This document shows, piece after piece, positions 42,484 through 53,613 of a stretch of DNA of 64,000 nucleotides. This stretch comes from Haliclona indistincta. Taxonomy: Eukaryota > Porifera > Demospongiae > Haplosclerida > Chalinidae. The notes beneath the pieces are model-generated. The model had not been told where the DNA came from. It saw only the letters and a program-made list of their open reading frames with translations, and made no database searches. Numbering within the stretch: the first letter of the stretch is position 1; each line of letters begins with the position of its first letter. Location: positions 9,099,899 through 9,163,898 of the forward strand of contig OZ024787.1 in the NCBI GenBank assembly GCA_964017065.1, read 5' to 3'. A program made the position numbers and the translations under genes.

Positions 42484-43480
42484 AAGTTTAAACTCATATA
42501 TGTGACTTGGCTACCAGGTTTGCAAATGCATTTGGAGTGCAGAGATGCAATTATTACATAATGCAAGTTCCTAGCATGCACAGGTCATAATGACATCATT
42601 GTAACCATACCGTATAGCCGGTCATTTTCAAGTGGATTTAATTTTCGAACGGCTGGTGCAGGTCGAAAATTAGATTACGAAAAATTCTTTTTGCCTATTT
42701 AACCCTTCACAAGCGACGGGCGACTATAGTCGCCTAGCAAGTTTGACGTCACCGGAACTGGGCGTTAAAATTCGAAGATAGCTGTATTTGGTCTAGTTTA
42801 TTTCACCTATAGACCAAATACAGCTATGTGGGGTGTGATGGCGAGCCATTGGCGGGGCCTGCGGCCTCGCCTAGCAGAGCTATGGCGGGATTACCTAGCA
42901 CCACTGGGTCTCCAGGGGCTTCTTGACGTAAAAAGCAGCCATACATGCACTAACTTTGTCTCACACGTGCTGTTTTGACCAAATAAGCGGCGTTTTTTTG
43001 CTCCAGTGAGAGTGATTCTAGCACACGACAGTTGGTAGATCATCAAGAGGGCGTGGTTAACTGCAATTGTCATTGACAACAAGCCCGCACGTTGTGCAAG
43101 TTGATTTTGCATATTAACAGTGATCACAGCGCTAGTTTGTCTGTCTAATGGTTGCAAAGTTTAGTGAAATTCACAGTAACAGAGGCTAGAATGCTGTCCG
43201 CACTTGAAGGGATAAAAAGTTCTGTGACGAGGGTCTGTGACGAAAATTAGACCCAGCCAAAATTTGGCTAACGAAAATTAATATTTGACCAGCGAAAAAA
43301 ACCGGCTATACGGTACATAGTACCTGTTGTACTGTTTGCAATACAGTTGGAACTAGTGAATGTACCTGTAACACATGAGTATTACGATGCATGTAGTCTA
43401 GTGTTACACTGTGCCAAGACGGTATCTAACTGTAGAAAAATCCATCACTACATAGTGTTACTGCCCCTCGCGCCACAGTT
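42484..43480. repeat. Unit R, copy 1, interrupted by a MITE
   Basis: Shares AAGTTCCTAGCATGCA, TAGTACCTGTTGTACTGTTT, TACAGT(T/C)GGAACTA and CACTGTGCCAAGA with copies at about 43890-44330, 44580-45040 and 62170-62620. Where copies 2 and 3 read CCATACATAG, this copy contains the element 42610-43313. Confidence 0.75.
42610..43313. mobile_element. CCGTATAGCCGG-type MITE, copy 3, with proven TA insertion
   Basis: Ends CCGTATAGCCGG and CCGGCTATACGG, with TA on both sides (42608-42609 and 43314-43315). The empty site CCATACATAG is present in the sister copies of unit R near 44096 and 44755. The inner palindrome (GACCAAATACAGCTA region, about 42775-42830) is separate. Tc1/mariner-type targeting is inferred from the TA duplication. 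Confidence 0.9.
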
Positions 43481-43889
43481 CCTTCACTCCTTTAGCGCCG
43501 ATCGCTTATTAGTTGTAACAGCTGGAGTTTCCATGGAGCAAACCTAGGTAGACGAGCGGTTAAACGCTGTATGACGCGTCCTCGTTTAATGAACTTTGCG
43601 TGATGTCACATCCATGTAAAATCTAATGTTAGTAACAATAAAGACTTCGGTGTTTGTATGCGTTGCATGGCCTCTTCTCTCTATACGCCCTTGATGATAC
43701 TGTATCTTAAAACATGGAGAGGTGTGGCCCGGAGGTGACACTACCTGATCAGCAATGTAGGTCTGCTTTGTCAGGAGTCTCTGCACCTCAAAGCTATTCT
43801 TTAGCACAAATCACACATAGGCAACCAACCATAATTATGTGTCTCTCTAACTTCAGAAAAGTTCAACATGAAGATGTTTTATAAAAATT

Positions 43890-44944
43890 CATGGGTCAAA
43901 TCCAAGCCATCAATGCATTTAACCAATGCTTAGTTGAAGTGCAACCTGTCTCCGGTAGGAGTAGGACAATGGACAAGTGACATGCAAAGCAAGTACTGTA
44001 ACTTTCATGCAAGCAGCGAGGGTTGATGACAGATGAGACTCTTGAAAAAGTATAATGCAAGTTCCTAGCATGCATACAGAGGCAGCATTGTGACCATACA
44101 TAGTACCTGTTGTACTGTTTGCATTACAGTCGGAACTACAGTAGACACTAAATGTACCAGCTGTAACACATGAGGTACCAGAGTGTTACATTGTTGAATA
44201 AGCACTGTGCCAAGAGTGTCTACTCTCATTGGAACACTGTGAAATTAAACCAGGAAGTTTGAGCTGGAATCGATTGTGTATGCATGTGTCTGTGTGTAAT
44301 TTTTCCAATAGAATTGATCTTTATCGGTCTGTCGAAGAGAAGGAGAAAGTACCCGCCAAATAGCAACAGTTGGAACTATAGTGGACAATGATGTACCAGT
44401 AACAAATAGCATTATATTGATGATGCATGTAGTCTAGTGTTACACTGTGCCAAGAGGGCATCCAACCACAGAAAAATCCATCACTACAGACCATAACATA
44501 CATAAGCTTACATGTTAAATGATAACGAAGGCGTATTAGCAAAATCCATAAGCCATCGATGTGCATATCCTAAATTGTGTTACTCTAGTTTTATAAAAAT
44601 TCATGAGTCAAATCCAAGCCATCAATGCAATGCTTAGTTGAAGCACAACCTGACTCCAGTAGATGGACAGAGTGACATGCTAAGCAAGTACTGCAACTTT
44701 CACGTATGCGTCGAGGGTTCCTAGTATGCATACAGAGGCAGCATTGTGACCATACATAGTACCTGTTGTACTGTTTGCAATACAGTCGGAACACTCAGTG
44801 GACACTAAATGTACCTGTAACACATGAGGTACCAGAGTGTTACATCGTTGAATAAGCACTGTGCCAAGAGTGTCTACTCTCATAGGAACACTGTGAAATT
44901 AAATCTGGAAATTTGAGCAGGAATCGATTGTGTGTTTGTGTGCG

Positions 44945-44987
<43 letters not shown>

Positions 44988-45040
44988 ATGTGTCTGTGTG
45001 TAATTTTGCCATTAGAATTGATCTGTCTTGCAAAACAGAT
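43890..45040. repeat. Unit R, copies 2 and 3
   Basis: Two tandem copies (about 43890-44330 and 44580-45040), each containing GTGACCATACATAGTACCTG and ATTGAATAAGCACTGTGCCA. Copy 3 runs directly into the promoter region of the gene at 45530, so R is probably part of that gene's upstream region. Confidence 0.75.
44949..44985. repeat. (TG)n microsatellite
   Basis: An uninterrupted run of about 18 TG units within a longer TG-rich tract. Confidence 0.95.
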
Positions 45041-45480
45041 TCATTTCTGCTACAAAGTCTTCTAAGGTCAAAAGAAACTCATATTTCACAATTTATACTG
45101 TGTGCCCACATAAAGTTTAAATTCTCAAGTAGAAAAAATGCAATCACCAGCGCATCATTGTACTCATCACAGACAGAGTGTTTCAATATCATTACCTCTT
45201 GCACATTGTCAATGAATGATGGTCTATTATCCACAATCTATTATGGAGAAAGACCACAACAATAGCCTGACTGTGACCTCTCACCATGCAGCTCATCTGC
45301 ACTACAGCGTAGCTAATTCTAGATGAGTGAACAGAACATCTTGCATTGCTCATAATATTTACTTATGTTTTTACTTGGAATTGAGTATTTCATACTCTTA
45401 GTAAATGTATACGTGTACCACCTAGAATTACACATAGGCTTCCATATAAATATTACAATGTGTAAAGGAACTCAATTTGG

Positions 45481-45488
45481 TATAAAAG
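45481..45488 (+). promoter_or_regulatory. TATA box of the secreted beta-propeller-like gene
   Basis: TATAAAAG lies 49 bp before the ATG. The same arrangement (GCTATAAAAG, then AAGATTCTTTCAACCATGGC) is kept in the truncated copy at 63315-63403, which supports function. Confidence 0.75.
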
Positions 45489-45529
45489 GGTTTGTTTGAA
45501 CATTCACTATCATCAAGATTCTTTCAACC

Positions 45530-46423
45530 ATGGCTCTGCTACGTTCTAGTGTGTTTCTTCTGATCGGCTGTGCTGTGCTTACACAGACACTGGCTGCTTT
45601 CGTCGATACTGAGCAAATTCGTGATGGTAATATTCCTAGGCTAAGCGATCCAGTGCCAACCTGTGCTGCTGACTATGCTAATATGAACCGAATACAACCG
45701 AAGCTAAACCAAAGAGCACTCACTTTTCCGGCTGGAATCTGTGTCAAGTCAGATGGAGACTTTGTTGCTGCAATCTGGGCTGTTCGTACATTCGTCTATA
45801 TGTTCAACAACTGTGGATGGATCAAGAAAAGGATTGAACTACCTAAAGGCACTTTGTGGAGTGTTGACTGTGCTTTTACTGACTCTAATCTGTTTTATAC
45901 TGCTACAAGAAGCAAAAAGATTCTGCAGTTTAACGTTAATGGAACATATCAGAAAGACTTTTCTACTGGGTTTTATTTCCGGCGTATAGCAACACGCGGC
46001 AATGACTTGTATTCTTCCATTGAAAACTCTAAGGATATACGAGTCTATGACACCCGTAATGGCAATATTCTGCGTCGCTTTAGTACTACTCGTGCTAATG
46101 CTCATGCATTTGCTTTTGATCCTAATGGCTACTTGCATGTTTCAACAAATGGCAAGTACGTAGAACTTTTCACACAAGATGGACATAAGTTTCAAGAAAC
46201 CTCTTTAACTGATCTTCATACTGGTGATGGTCTGGTGATTGACGGGAGTTTCTACACCATTATAACTGATCGTGTACGTCGTCAACTACTGGTCTATAAT
46301 GAGAATAACATCATTGTCAAGAAGATTACCGGATTCGGTCTACCAGTCGATGTTGCCATGGGATACAAGTGTGGATATGTGATACTGGCTGACCAAAGCG
46401 CCAACGGCATTTACTTGCTTTGA
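45530..46423 (+). CDS. Secreted NHL/SGL-like beta-propeller protein (297 aa)
   Basis: Single-exon gene. A clear signal peptide (MALLRSSVFLLIGCAVLTQT LA) is followed by repeated blade-like segments with alternating hydrophobic strands, for example KKILQFNVNGTYQKDF, KDIRVYDTRNGNILRRF, KYVELFTQDGHKFQET and RQLLVYNENNIIVKKI, and the final PVDVAMGY...VILADQS. This resembles NHL or SMP-30-type propellers, probably five to six blades; no catalytic residues can be assigned. Four Cys occur in the first third. The start is fixed by the signal peptide and the CAACCATGG context 49 bp after a TATA box. An ATTAAA signal is at 46545-46550. At least one 5' copy, one promoter copy and two 3' relics lie further on, so it belongs to a local family with high turnover. 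Function unknown. Confidence 0.82.
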   Translation: MALLRSSVFLLIGCAVLTQTLAAFVDTEQIRDGNIPRLSDPVPTCAADYANMNRIQPKLNQRALTFPAGICVKSDGDFVAAIWAVRTFVYMFNNCGWIKKRIELPKGTLWSVDCAFTDSNLFYTATRSKKILQFNVNGTYQKDFSTGFYFRRIATRGNDLYSSIENSKDIRVYDTRNGNILRRFSTTRANAHAFAFDPNGYLHVSTNGKYVELFTQDGHKFQETSLTDLHTGDGLVIDGSFYTIITDRVRRQLLVYNENNIIVKKITGFGLPVDVAMGYKCGYVILADQSANGIYLL

Positions 46424-46682
46424 GCTAAATGAGCATGTACAATTCAGAAGCAGCTGAACCTATAATTATTGTGTAGTATCAGATTAGATATTATAATAGT
46501 GTAGGGTTTGATACTTGCATTGATCATTTTGTTTCATGTATAGTATTAAACAACAATGAGTGTACTAGCGCTAGGAACGCATGGGTTTAGACTTGCATGT
46601 GTGTAACTAATTGTAGCGGGATCAAATTCTTCCCTTGATTATTGTTATAGCACAGTCGAGCTCTGCATTAACTAGTTCAAGC

Positions 46683-46752
46683 ACCGTTGCGAGTGCTATA
46701 CGGGAATAATTGCATGAGGGGTGTGGTCAAGACCGACACACAGATTTTATTT
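46683..46752. mobile_element. Half of a small hairpin MITE
   Basis: AGCACCGTTGCGAGTGCTAT...GAGGGGTGTGGTC matches the first half of the complete hairpin at 49386-49503. Confidence 0.7.
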
Positions 46753-46782
46753 TATTTTGATTTTCTGAGCATGGCTAGCTAG

Positions 46783-47005
46783 TTTGGTTGTCATGTGACT
46801 TATGACTTTTCAACGAGTAGTTCAAGCATCAAATACTTAAAGCACTGCCCAGACTGGTAAATGCAATAGTTAAGAGTTGATACAGTTAGCAATAGTTAGA
46901 GTTGATGCAGTTAAAGTTAGCAATAGAGAGCGCACTCGTCGTTTCATATAGCACTGGGGGCGGGGCCACAGGCAGTTGGCGAAAATGAGCGTAAATGTTA
47001 AAACT
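46783..47005. repeat. Direct repeat A, copy 1
   Basis: About 220 bp (GCTAGTTTGGTTGTCATGTG ... GGCGAAAATGAGCGTAAATG) repeated in the same orientation at 51478-51692. The two copies enclose 4.5 kb containing the BEL/Pao remnant but are not at its borders and lack LTR features, so they are called a dispersed repeat. Confidence 0.75.
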
Positions 47006-47192
47006 AATGATAGTTAGAGTGCAGCTTTAACTGCATTGCACGCACGTGAGTCTTTGGAGTTAGCGCATGCGCAGTGTCCAGCATCGTGACACGATGTAGT
47101 TCTCAACGCACAGTTGACTATTGTGGGCTGTGAATTTTTCTTTCTTTTCCTGGTGAATTCTTCGTGAACCTAAGTCGACGATCATCTCCATT

Positions 47193-47391
47193 ATGTCGGA
47201 CGACGAGGGAGACTCCGGCGTCCTGTCGGCGGCCACTCTAAACAGGATTCAGGCAGCTGTGGAGGAAGCTATTGCCAGAGCCCTACCATCTACCAGTGCG
47301 GGCGCCCCCGCCGGAGGGGAATCGTTGTCAGGCACGCCGCCGTCGCCTACTACCACCTCCACCACCGTGTCAACAGCTCCCCTACCAGGTT
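47193..47391 (+). CDS. Orphan 5' exon of an unrecognised gene
   Basis: The frame starts ATGTCGGACGACGAGGGAGA and codes for an acidic start, a predicted helix (SAATLNRIQAAVEEAIARAL) and a Pro/Ser/Thr-rich linker, ending at a donor CCAG|GTTAGT just before the stop. No downstream exon can be joined here: the next sequence is the opposite-strand retrotransposon remnant. The composition is GC-rich and unlike its surroundings, so it may be the first exon of a transposon-encoded protein. Confidence 0.4.
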
Positions 47392-47529
47392 AGTTCATAC
47401 CACCGCACTATAAAAGGGTACTGCATGTGCGTAGCCAGAACCCAACTGCGCGTGGCATGTCTGATTTACTCTAGCTCTCCCGTTTTCTTTCAAATCTGTG
47501 CTTGTCCGCGCCCCTTCCATTCCCGATGA

Positions 47530-49234
47530 CTATTTTCCAATAATAGTCAGCGCCCACAAGCAAATCAACTGGCAAACCATTAGTGGGACTAGGGGAATCA
47601 GCTAAATCTTGCCCTAGCAGATGTGGGTATGCTTGTATGCAATCAGCAATGGGCTGCTCGGTCAAAGGCTCGCAAATGGTTGGCACGACATACAATGACA
47701 ATGACATTTTTGGGTATCCCTTCAAGGTCAAACAGACATTAACAATAGGGCATATCTTCTTGGTACGTCTCAAGGATCCAAATGTAGCAATAGAGAGTGA
47801 TTGTTCTCCGTACGACTTCAGGTTTAGTAGATCACGAGCCCGTTCACTGAGGCAAGACTTCTGGCTTCCACCATCCAAGAGCAGACGGACTTCCAGAGGG
47901 GTATCAGGTAGGTTAGAATTGTGAATCGATACACGGGCTGTTTGGAGGAGTATAGCTTGAGTGTCGCTAGAGCAAATGGTTGTAGTCGTGTGGTCTGGTT
48001 TAAACGGAGGTGCAGTTGGGCTGAGATTAGAGTCTGCCAGGCTTGGAGGTCGGGGACCAGTCTTGTCAGCATCGCAGATGGAAGTGTGATGGCGTGCTTG
48101 GCATTTCTGGCATCTTGAGGAAGACCTACATGTCCGAGAAACATGGCCTCTGCGCAGACAGTTGAAGCATCTTCCATTACTCTTCAGGGCATGTCGGCGA
48201 GCGTCAGCAGTGACCACTGTGGTGCAGTTAGAGGATATGTGATCTTGATGACAAAAATTAATACACAGTGAGTTCCAGCATCTGAGATACGATTGTTGGC
48301 CATGAGCACTGTGTTAGTGGGGGTGATCGCTTCTCTGGGTTTGTCTTGCTTGAGAGACCAGCTAAAGGGTTGGCTCTCTCGCGGGCAGATAATTCTTGAT
48401 TGAAGCTCTTCAGCAGTTTGTCCATGTCGAGGTTGGAGTCGCCCACTTCTCTACTGATGATGAGGTGCATATCTAGTGGCAGCTTTGTGAGGAGAACTGG
48501 TGAGAGAAGAGACCCATAGGTATCGGATGATATACCCAGCGAATGTAAACTACGGATGTGTGTCTCGACGCTGTCATACAGCCTGCGCAGGTCTCGTAGG
48601 TGGCGGTCTGAAATCACTGTTTCTAATTTCATTAGGGTGTCCATGTGCTGGCATATAATCAACTGCCGGTCACCGTACCTCTTCTGGAGAACTTCAACAG
48701 CCTTAGCATAGTTAGCGTTTGAGAGCGAGAATCCTGATATAGCTTCTAGTGCTGGACCTTGAATGAAAGATTTGAGGTAGCTAAACTTTTCTACGCCACT
48801 CAGTGATGGGTTCTTGTCGACTGTAGTCTGAAAGGAGTCCCAGAAGGTCGTCCACTTTGTTGGGTCCCCTCGAAATGGGCAAATCGTTTTGGTAGCTTAA
48901 CTGAGGAAGTTGAAGCTGCAGTGGATCGATGGGTGGGAGCTGCACTGGAATTCAACTGTTTTATTCTCACCAGAACTGTGTGTGCAGCCCTTTTGACCGT
49001 GTCAGATTGCTGTATATCCTCGGCCACAGCGTCGTCCGTGTCAAGTTTGTCCAAAATTTCGGTATCTAGGTTGTCGAGTACGGTTAGTTTTTCACGAATC
49101 AACATCTCTAAGGCGGCTAGCACAGTTTGATCCGGTGGGTCAGTAGTCAAATCAGCCTCGGCGTCATTGATCGTTTTCGTGAGAGATCCTCTGTGACCTG
49201 AGCGAGATCTTTTCTTTTGTGCCAGGGAGGCCAT
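47530..49234 (-). pseudogene. BEL/Pao LTR-retrotransposon remnant (gag, zinc knuckles, protease)
   Basis: Minus-strand coding pieces in three frames. 49234-48880 is the gag start (basic MASLAQKKRSRSG, coiled region). A frameshift near 48880 leads into a DUF1759-type region with KWTTFWDSFQ, ending at about 48258. After another frameshift comes a Cys/His knuckle region (CFNCLRRGHVSRTC, CQKCQARHHTSIC) and a retropepsin-like LLLDGGSQKSCLSE motif (DUF1758-like), reading to about 47530. Reverse transcriptase, RNase H and integrase are absent. The order and motifs are diagnostic of BEL/Pao. Frameshifts and truncation make it dead. Confidence 0.85.
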
Positions 49235-49322
49235 TTTCTAGCACGTGCAGGCTTGGTAGTTAGCGTGTTCGCAGTAGGTAGTAGTCAGGGCGTCGTCAAA
49301 GTATTCTTCAGTAGCTTAGTAG

Positions 49323-49340
49323 ATCCTGGTCACAGCACCA
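49323..49340 (-). other. Candidate tRNA primer-binding site of the BEL/Pao remnant
   Basis: Reads TGGTGCTGTGACCAGGAT on the minus strand, about 90 nt before the gag start. Its complement ends in CACCA and could be a tRNA 3' end with a TCACAGC acceptor strand, resembling tRNA-His. The adjoining LTR (49341 onward) is cut by a MITE at 49386 and was not delimited. Confidence 0.4.
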
Positions 49341-49385
49341 CGTAAGTTATCTCCGGACTACCTTGGCTACTGAGTCTATCTGACC

Positions 49386-49503
49386 AGTTAAAGCACCGTT
49401 GAGAGTGCTATACGGGAATTATTGCGTGAGGGGTGTGGTCGAGACCGACACCCCGAGCGTAATTCCCGCATTGCATGAGCAGACGGTGCTTTTACTGGTT
49501 CAT
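49386..49503. mobile_element. Small hairpin MITE (about 120 bp)
   Basis: Inverted ends CCAGTTAAAGCACCGT and ACGGTGCTTTTACTGG, with internal GAGGGGTGTGGTCGAGACCGACACCCC forming a second stem. Likely inserted in the retrotransposon LTR. Confidence 0.75.
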
Positions 49504-49686
49504 AGCACGATGGCTCACTGCTATCGCTGAATCTTGCAAGTTTTTCTCGAGGTCGAGCCAAGGTCAGTCTCCGCCCACTGTGCTATATTATCCCTGGCCG
49601 TGTTATATTTTCTATAATGTGAACGGCGTTCGCATTATGGATAATATAGCATGGGCGGCACCTTTGATACGCCCACACAGAGTGCT

Positions 49687-51482
49687 ACAGTATAAAATAA
49701 AGCACCAAAGGTGTACAGTGGAACACACGAAGAGAGTAGAAAAATGTTTTTTTTGACATTTTGTTTTATATCTCAGGAACCAAGTGTCTTATGATCATGT
49801 TGCAGGTACCATTATGATCTTCTATCCTTACTGAACACCCTGGTTCATATGGCTTCGCGTCACGTGGGCGTGTCGCAATATGGCGGTGTATCACACCATA
49901 GATATTATATTGCCTACGGACTGGGATTGGACACTGGGCATTTCCGTGTACACACCGCGTTGCGCCGGAAGTCAATTTTGCCCTTGGATACAGCGTGATT
50001 CAGCATGGTTACAGTATTACTTAATACAAAAACTGCCCGAATCAAAGGCGTTTTGCGACGAGATAACGCTTTGTCTGCATACAGATTATAGCCTAAACCA
50101 TATTTGAATCATTGAACAGTAACTCCAAGGTATTGAATTTATTCGGATATTTGTCATGTTGTGTCCAGAGGTACACAAAAAAGGTCACTAACAAGTACGA
50201 ATTCTGCACTGCAGTATCGCCCTAAGCGCTGAAAAACATGCCTACACCACATTGATCAACGTGGATAACAATTATAAAGCTACAGCGTACACTAAAAACA
50301 GTTCGTATTTGCAGTAGAGGTACACAAAGTTCACGACTTTCTGCTCGCTAATGTATTGCGGCATTTGGGTCAAGCGCAACGCGGAGTGCACGCACCAAAA
50401 TGTATTGTTACTATGCGCTCACGTGAGCTAGTGTCCAATCCCAGTCCGTAGGCAATATAATATCTATGATCACACCCACTAGAATGACAGTTTTAGGTTA
50501 GGATTTCCAGAACTATTGCTAGTTAAGATTTCTTAAAGCTGCATTACAACTATCACCTAGGGCTCTACCTTTGGGCAAGTGTCCGGCTTGAACTAGCATT
50601 AGTTCGGCAACGGGACCAAAAGATGGATTTCGTGACAAGCCAAAACTTTAGGTACGGGAAATCCGATTCCGTGGGAGTTAAGCTCCAATACTTGGAGACT
50701 GCACAGCCAATACATCCATCCACACTTTGCCGCACACTACGCGTCCCTAGAAATATTCAGAGCGACAAACGAGACTCTTTTCTGCAGGAGCGCTGTTTTC
50801 TTGCCGCCATCTTGCGATTTTAATGGATTTTTGTGATGTCACACATAATAATAAGTGTTGGCTGTGTAAAACGTCATAACTATTGAAAACACATTGAATC
50901 AGTGTAATAGTTATGATGCAACACAAGCTCATAACCAACGTGTGACATCACAAAATCCATTAAAATCGCAAGATGGCGGCAAGAAAACAGCGCTCCTGCA
51001 GAAAAGAATATTTCTAGGGACGCGTAGTGTGCGGCAAAGTGTGGATGGATGTATTGGCTGTGCAGTCTCCAAGTATTGGCTCTTAACTAACAGAGACTCT
51101 GGAGATCCTGTCCCTAACGTCGGGGCATGCCATAAACGCTATTTTTCGCTTCCAATTACAAAATTATAGCTTACGGCGACTTCTCAAGCCGCTCGTAGGT
51201 TCGCATCCAAGGTTAGTGTTCCATTGTAGCTTTGGCAGCTCTTAACTACTAGCCATTACAGAGATCCTGTGCCTAACGTTGTACTCTATATGGTTGACTA
51301 TACCGCCATTGTGCAGCACATGACAAGCATGTGACAAGAAGCCATATGATGCAACAGACTCACAAAGGATAGAACATCATGATGGTATATGCATATGTGC
51401 ATGGGATCACTGAGTTTAGAGAAAATGAGCCAAGTGTTCAAAAAAGTGTTTTCAAGCGTCTTCGTGTGGAACACTGTAGCTA
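49687..51482. mobile_element. Large palindromic element X, copy 1 (rearranged)
   Basis: Left end near GTGGAACACACGAAGAG, right end TCTTCGTGTGGAACACTGTAG at 51462-51482. The left arm (about 49715-50780) and the right arm start (50940-51075) are inverted around a centre at about 50860; the rest of the right arm is replaced by other sequence with the repeat AGATCCTGT(C/G)CCTAACGT. It contains the nested element 49897-50468. It preserves the central sequence that is missing (N) in copy 2. Confidence 0.7.
49897..50468. mobile_element. CATAGATATTATA-type element nested in element X
   Basis: Ends CATAGATATTATATTGCCTA and complement, flanked by ATCACAC (49890-49896 and 50469-50475). Element X copy 2 has the uninterrupted equivalent (GTATCATGCCTACTGG). 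No transposase. Confidence 0.8.
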
Positions 51483-51692
51483 GTTTGGTTGTCAAGTGAC
51501 TTATGATTTTTCAACAAGTAGTAGTTCAAGCAACAAATACTTAAAGCACTGCCCAGACTGGTAAATGCAATAGTTAAGAGTTGATACAGTTACAGTTAGC
51601 AATAGCAAATGCCATAGAGCGCACTCGTCGTTTCATAGAGCACTGGGGGCGGGGCCACGGGCAGTTGGCAAAAATGAGCGTAAATGTTCGAA
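51478..51692. repeat. Direct repeat A, copy 2
   Basis: Matches 46783-47005 in the same orientation (TAGTTTGGTTGTCAAGTGAC ... AAAATGAGCGTAAATGTT). Confidence 0.75.
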
Positions 51693-51695
51693 CTA

Positions 51696-52200
51696 CCGTA
51701 AATCGGGAAATTTTCGTTGTTAAAATATTTTCGTGGTTAGGATCAACCACAAAAATTAAACACGAAAATTTTTTAACAACGAAAATTTGTAAACACATGT
51801 ATGCCAAGTTGCGAGTTGTATGCTGGAAGTTTATGCCCAAGAGCTGGCTACAGCTGAAATACTGTCTGTCTGGAGTTACTTTTCAGCCAGCCACTGTGAG
51901 CGACCTTCTACTTTGCTGTCAGAAGCATCTCTGATCACCGTGGGCAGGATTCTTTCATTCAGCTGGCTCCTACACTCTTGTATATACAATAACCACGAAT
52001 ACAATCATCATTACAGCTGTCAGCAGCAACAGTTGTGCAGTGTTGTCTAGAAACTCACTGAAACTGTGTACGCTCGCTTACACATTGATAAATTTTCGAC
52101 GTTAAAATATTTTCGTGGGGCAGGTCGATTCATGAAAATATTTTAACACGAAAATTTGACACACAAAAATTTTGTTACACGAAAACTTCCCGATTTACGG
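51696..52200. mobile_element. CCGTAAATCGGG-type MITE with TA target duplication
   Basis: Ends CCGTAAATCGGGAAATTTTC and complement, TA at 51694-51695 and 52201-52202. Subterminal repeats of GTTAAAATATTTTCGTG. Related in design to the CCGTATAGC elements. Confidence 0.82.
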
Positions 52201-52229
52201 TATGCATTTTGCAAGTTCCAACTCCACAA

Positions 52230-53047
52230 TAATGGCACTTATTCATTATTTTTATAATTATTGAATTAAAATTTACGATCCAGGGGTGTGGGCGTTATTT
52301 AGAATCATTTCTCCAATGATTGCTGTGTATTTTCATGGTAGATTCCGCGATCTTCTCCTCTGTCAAAATGTTTATCATATAACTGTCTTGCGTTGGGAAA
52401 TAGGAAGTCCCATAGAGAGGTATCTTGAAAAGTAGAAAATTTCGTCTGGAACCAGGAAATATCGCGTCAGTGGTCGTGAGTGGTGTCTCACTTATTCACG
52501 CTTAAAATCACGCTGGTTTTGCTACTAAGGTTTTCAAGCACAGGATTATACACAGGTAGGGTTGGCTAACAATGTCGTTGTAGCTATTAGATGCAAGAAA
52601 GCAACTCTAGCTATTCAATAGACGTCAAACGCTATCAGATAAGTTAGAATAACTTCAACCGGCAATATCTCTTTTTTCTCAGCTTGAGTTGCTCTCTAGT
52701 AGCTACAACGACATTGTTAGCCAACCCTTCCTGTGTATAATCCTGTGCTTGAAAACTTTAGTAGCAATCCCAGCGTGATTTTAAGCGTGAATAAGTGAGA
52801 AACCACTCACGACCACTGACGCGATATTTCCTGAAAATTTCTTCTTTTCAAGAAACCTCTCTATGGGCCTTCCTATTTCCCAACGCGAGACAGTTGTAGG
52901 ATAAACTATTGTATCATTTTGACAGAGGAGAAGAGCAAGGAATCTACTATGAAATGCACAGCAATCATTGGGGAAATGATTCTAAATAACGCGCACACCC
53001 CTGGACTGTAAATTTTAATTCAACAATTATAATGAACAAGTGCCATT
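52230..53047. mobile_element. Long palindromic element (arms about 370 bp), copy 2
   Basis: Arms begin AATGGCACTTATTCATTATT and are inverted at the right (...GAACAAGTGCCATT). Shares GGGCGTTATTTAGAATCATT, GCTAACAATG and other arm segments with 20946-21787. Centre near 52590-52680. Confidence 0.82.
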
Positions 53048-53049
53048 AC

Positions 53050-53232
53050 AGAGGTTTTATTACTTGTTGCAAAAAATATTCGAGCGTAAAGTGTCACCTT
53101 GCAGTCACTAATGTGTCAAGTAACTGGCAGATATTCACACAATGGAGCATGATCAAAGACTTAATGGCAATCCCCACATAAGTGCTGCACGCTTTACGGT
53201 CTACGGTTTACGCTTGCAAGAAGTAACGAACC
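53050..53232. mobile_element. Small MITE, copy 2
   Basis: Inverted relative to 23278-23470 (GAGGTTTTATTACTTGTTGC ... GCTTGCAAGAAGTAACGAACC; shared AATGGAGCATGATCAAAGAC). Confidence 0.75.
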
Positions 53233-53613
53233 ACTGTATTAGTATGTGTGCTGTTAGAAGTTGAGGCTTAAAAAGAAACAAAAACAGAACAGATGTCTTA
53301 CCTGTTTCCACCATTGCAATCTTCTTCTCTCCCAGTATACCTGCCACTGCTGATACTGCTGTGGATGACAAAGAAACACAAGTTGCAACAGATTCTCCAT
53401 AACAAGAGGTCTGTAGAGAAACATCACATGATACCGAGACACAGGACGTGTATTATCACTAACATGGCGGCAGTAGAGGAATTAGACTGCTGCTTGTCTT
53501 GGGTAGATGAAGAAGTAGTCGTATCTAGAGAGAGGAGAGGGAGGAAGAGGCGATAAAATTTTAATGAGAGGGTAAGAAATATGGAACGTATATTAAATTT
53601 AGTATAACACAGT
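53233..53613. other. Spacer, no gene recognised
   Basis: Short overlapping frames on both strands; no domain, repeat or splice pattern that could be supported. Confidence 0.3.

Noticed and set aside
46783..51692. Direct repeat A considered as LTRs of the BEL/Pao element
   Set aside because: The copies are about 0.5 kb and more than 2 kb from the coding remnant, lack TG...CA ends and TSDs, and the candidate primer site lies elsewhere (49323-49340).
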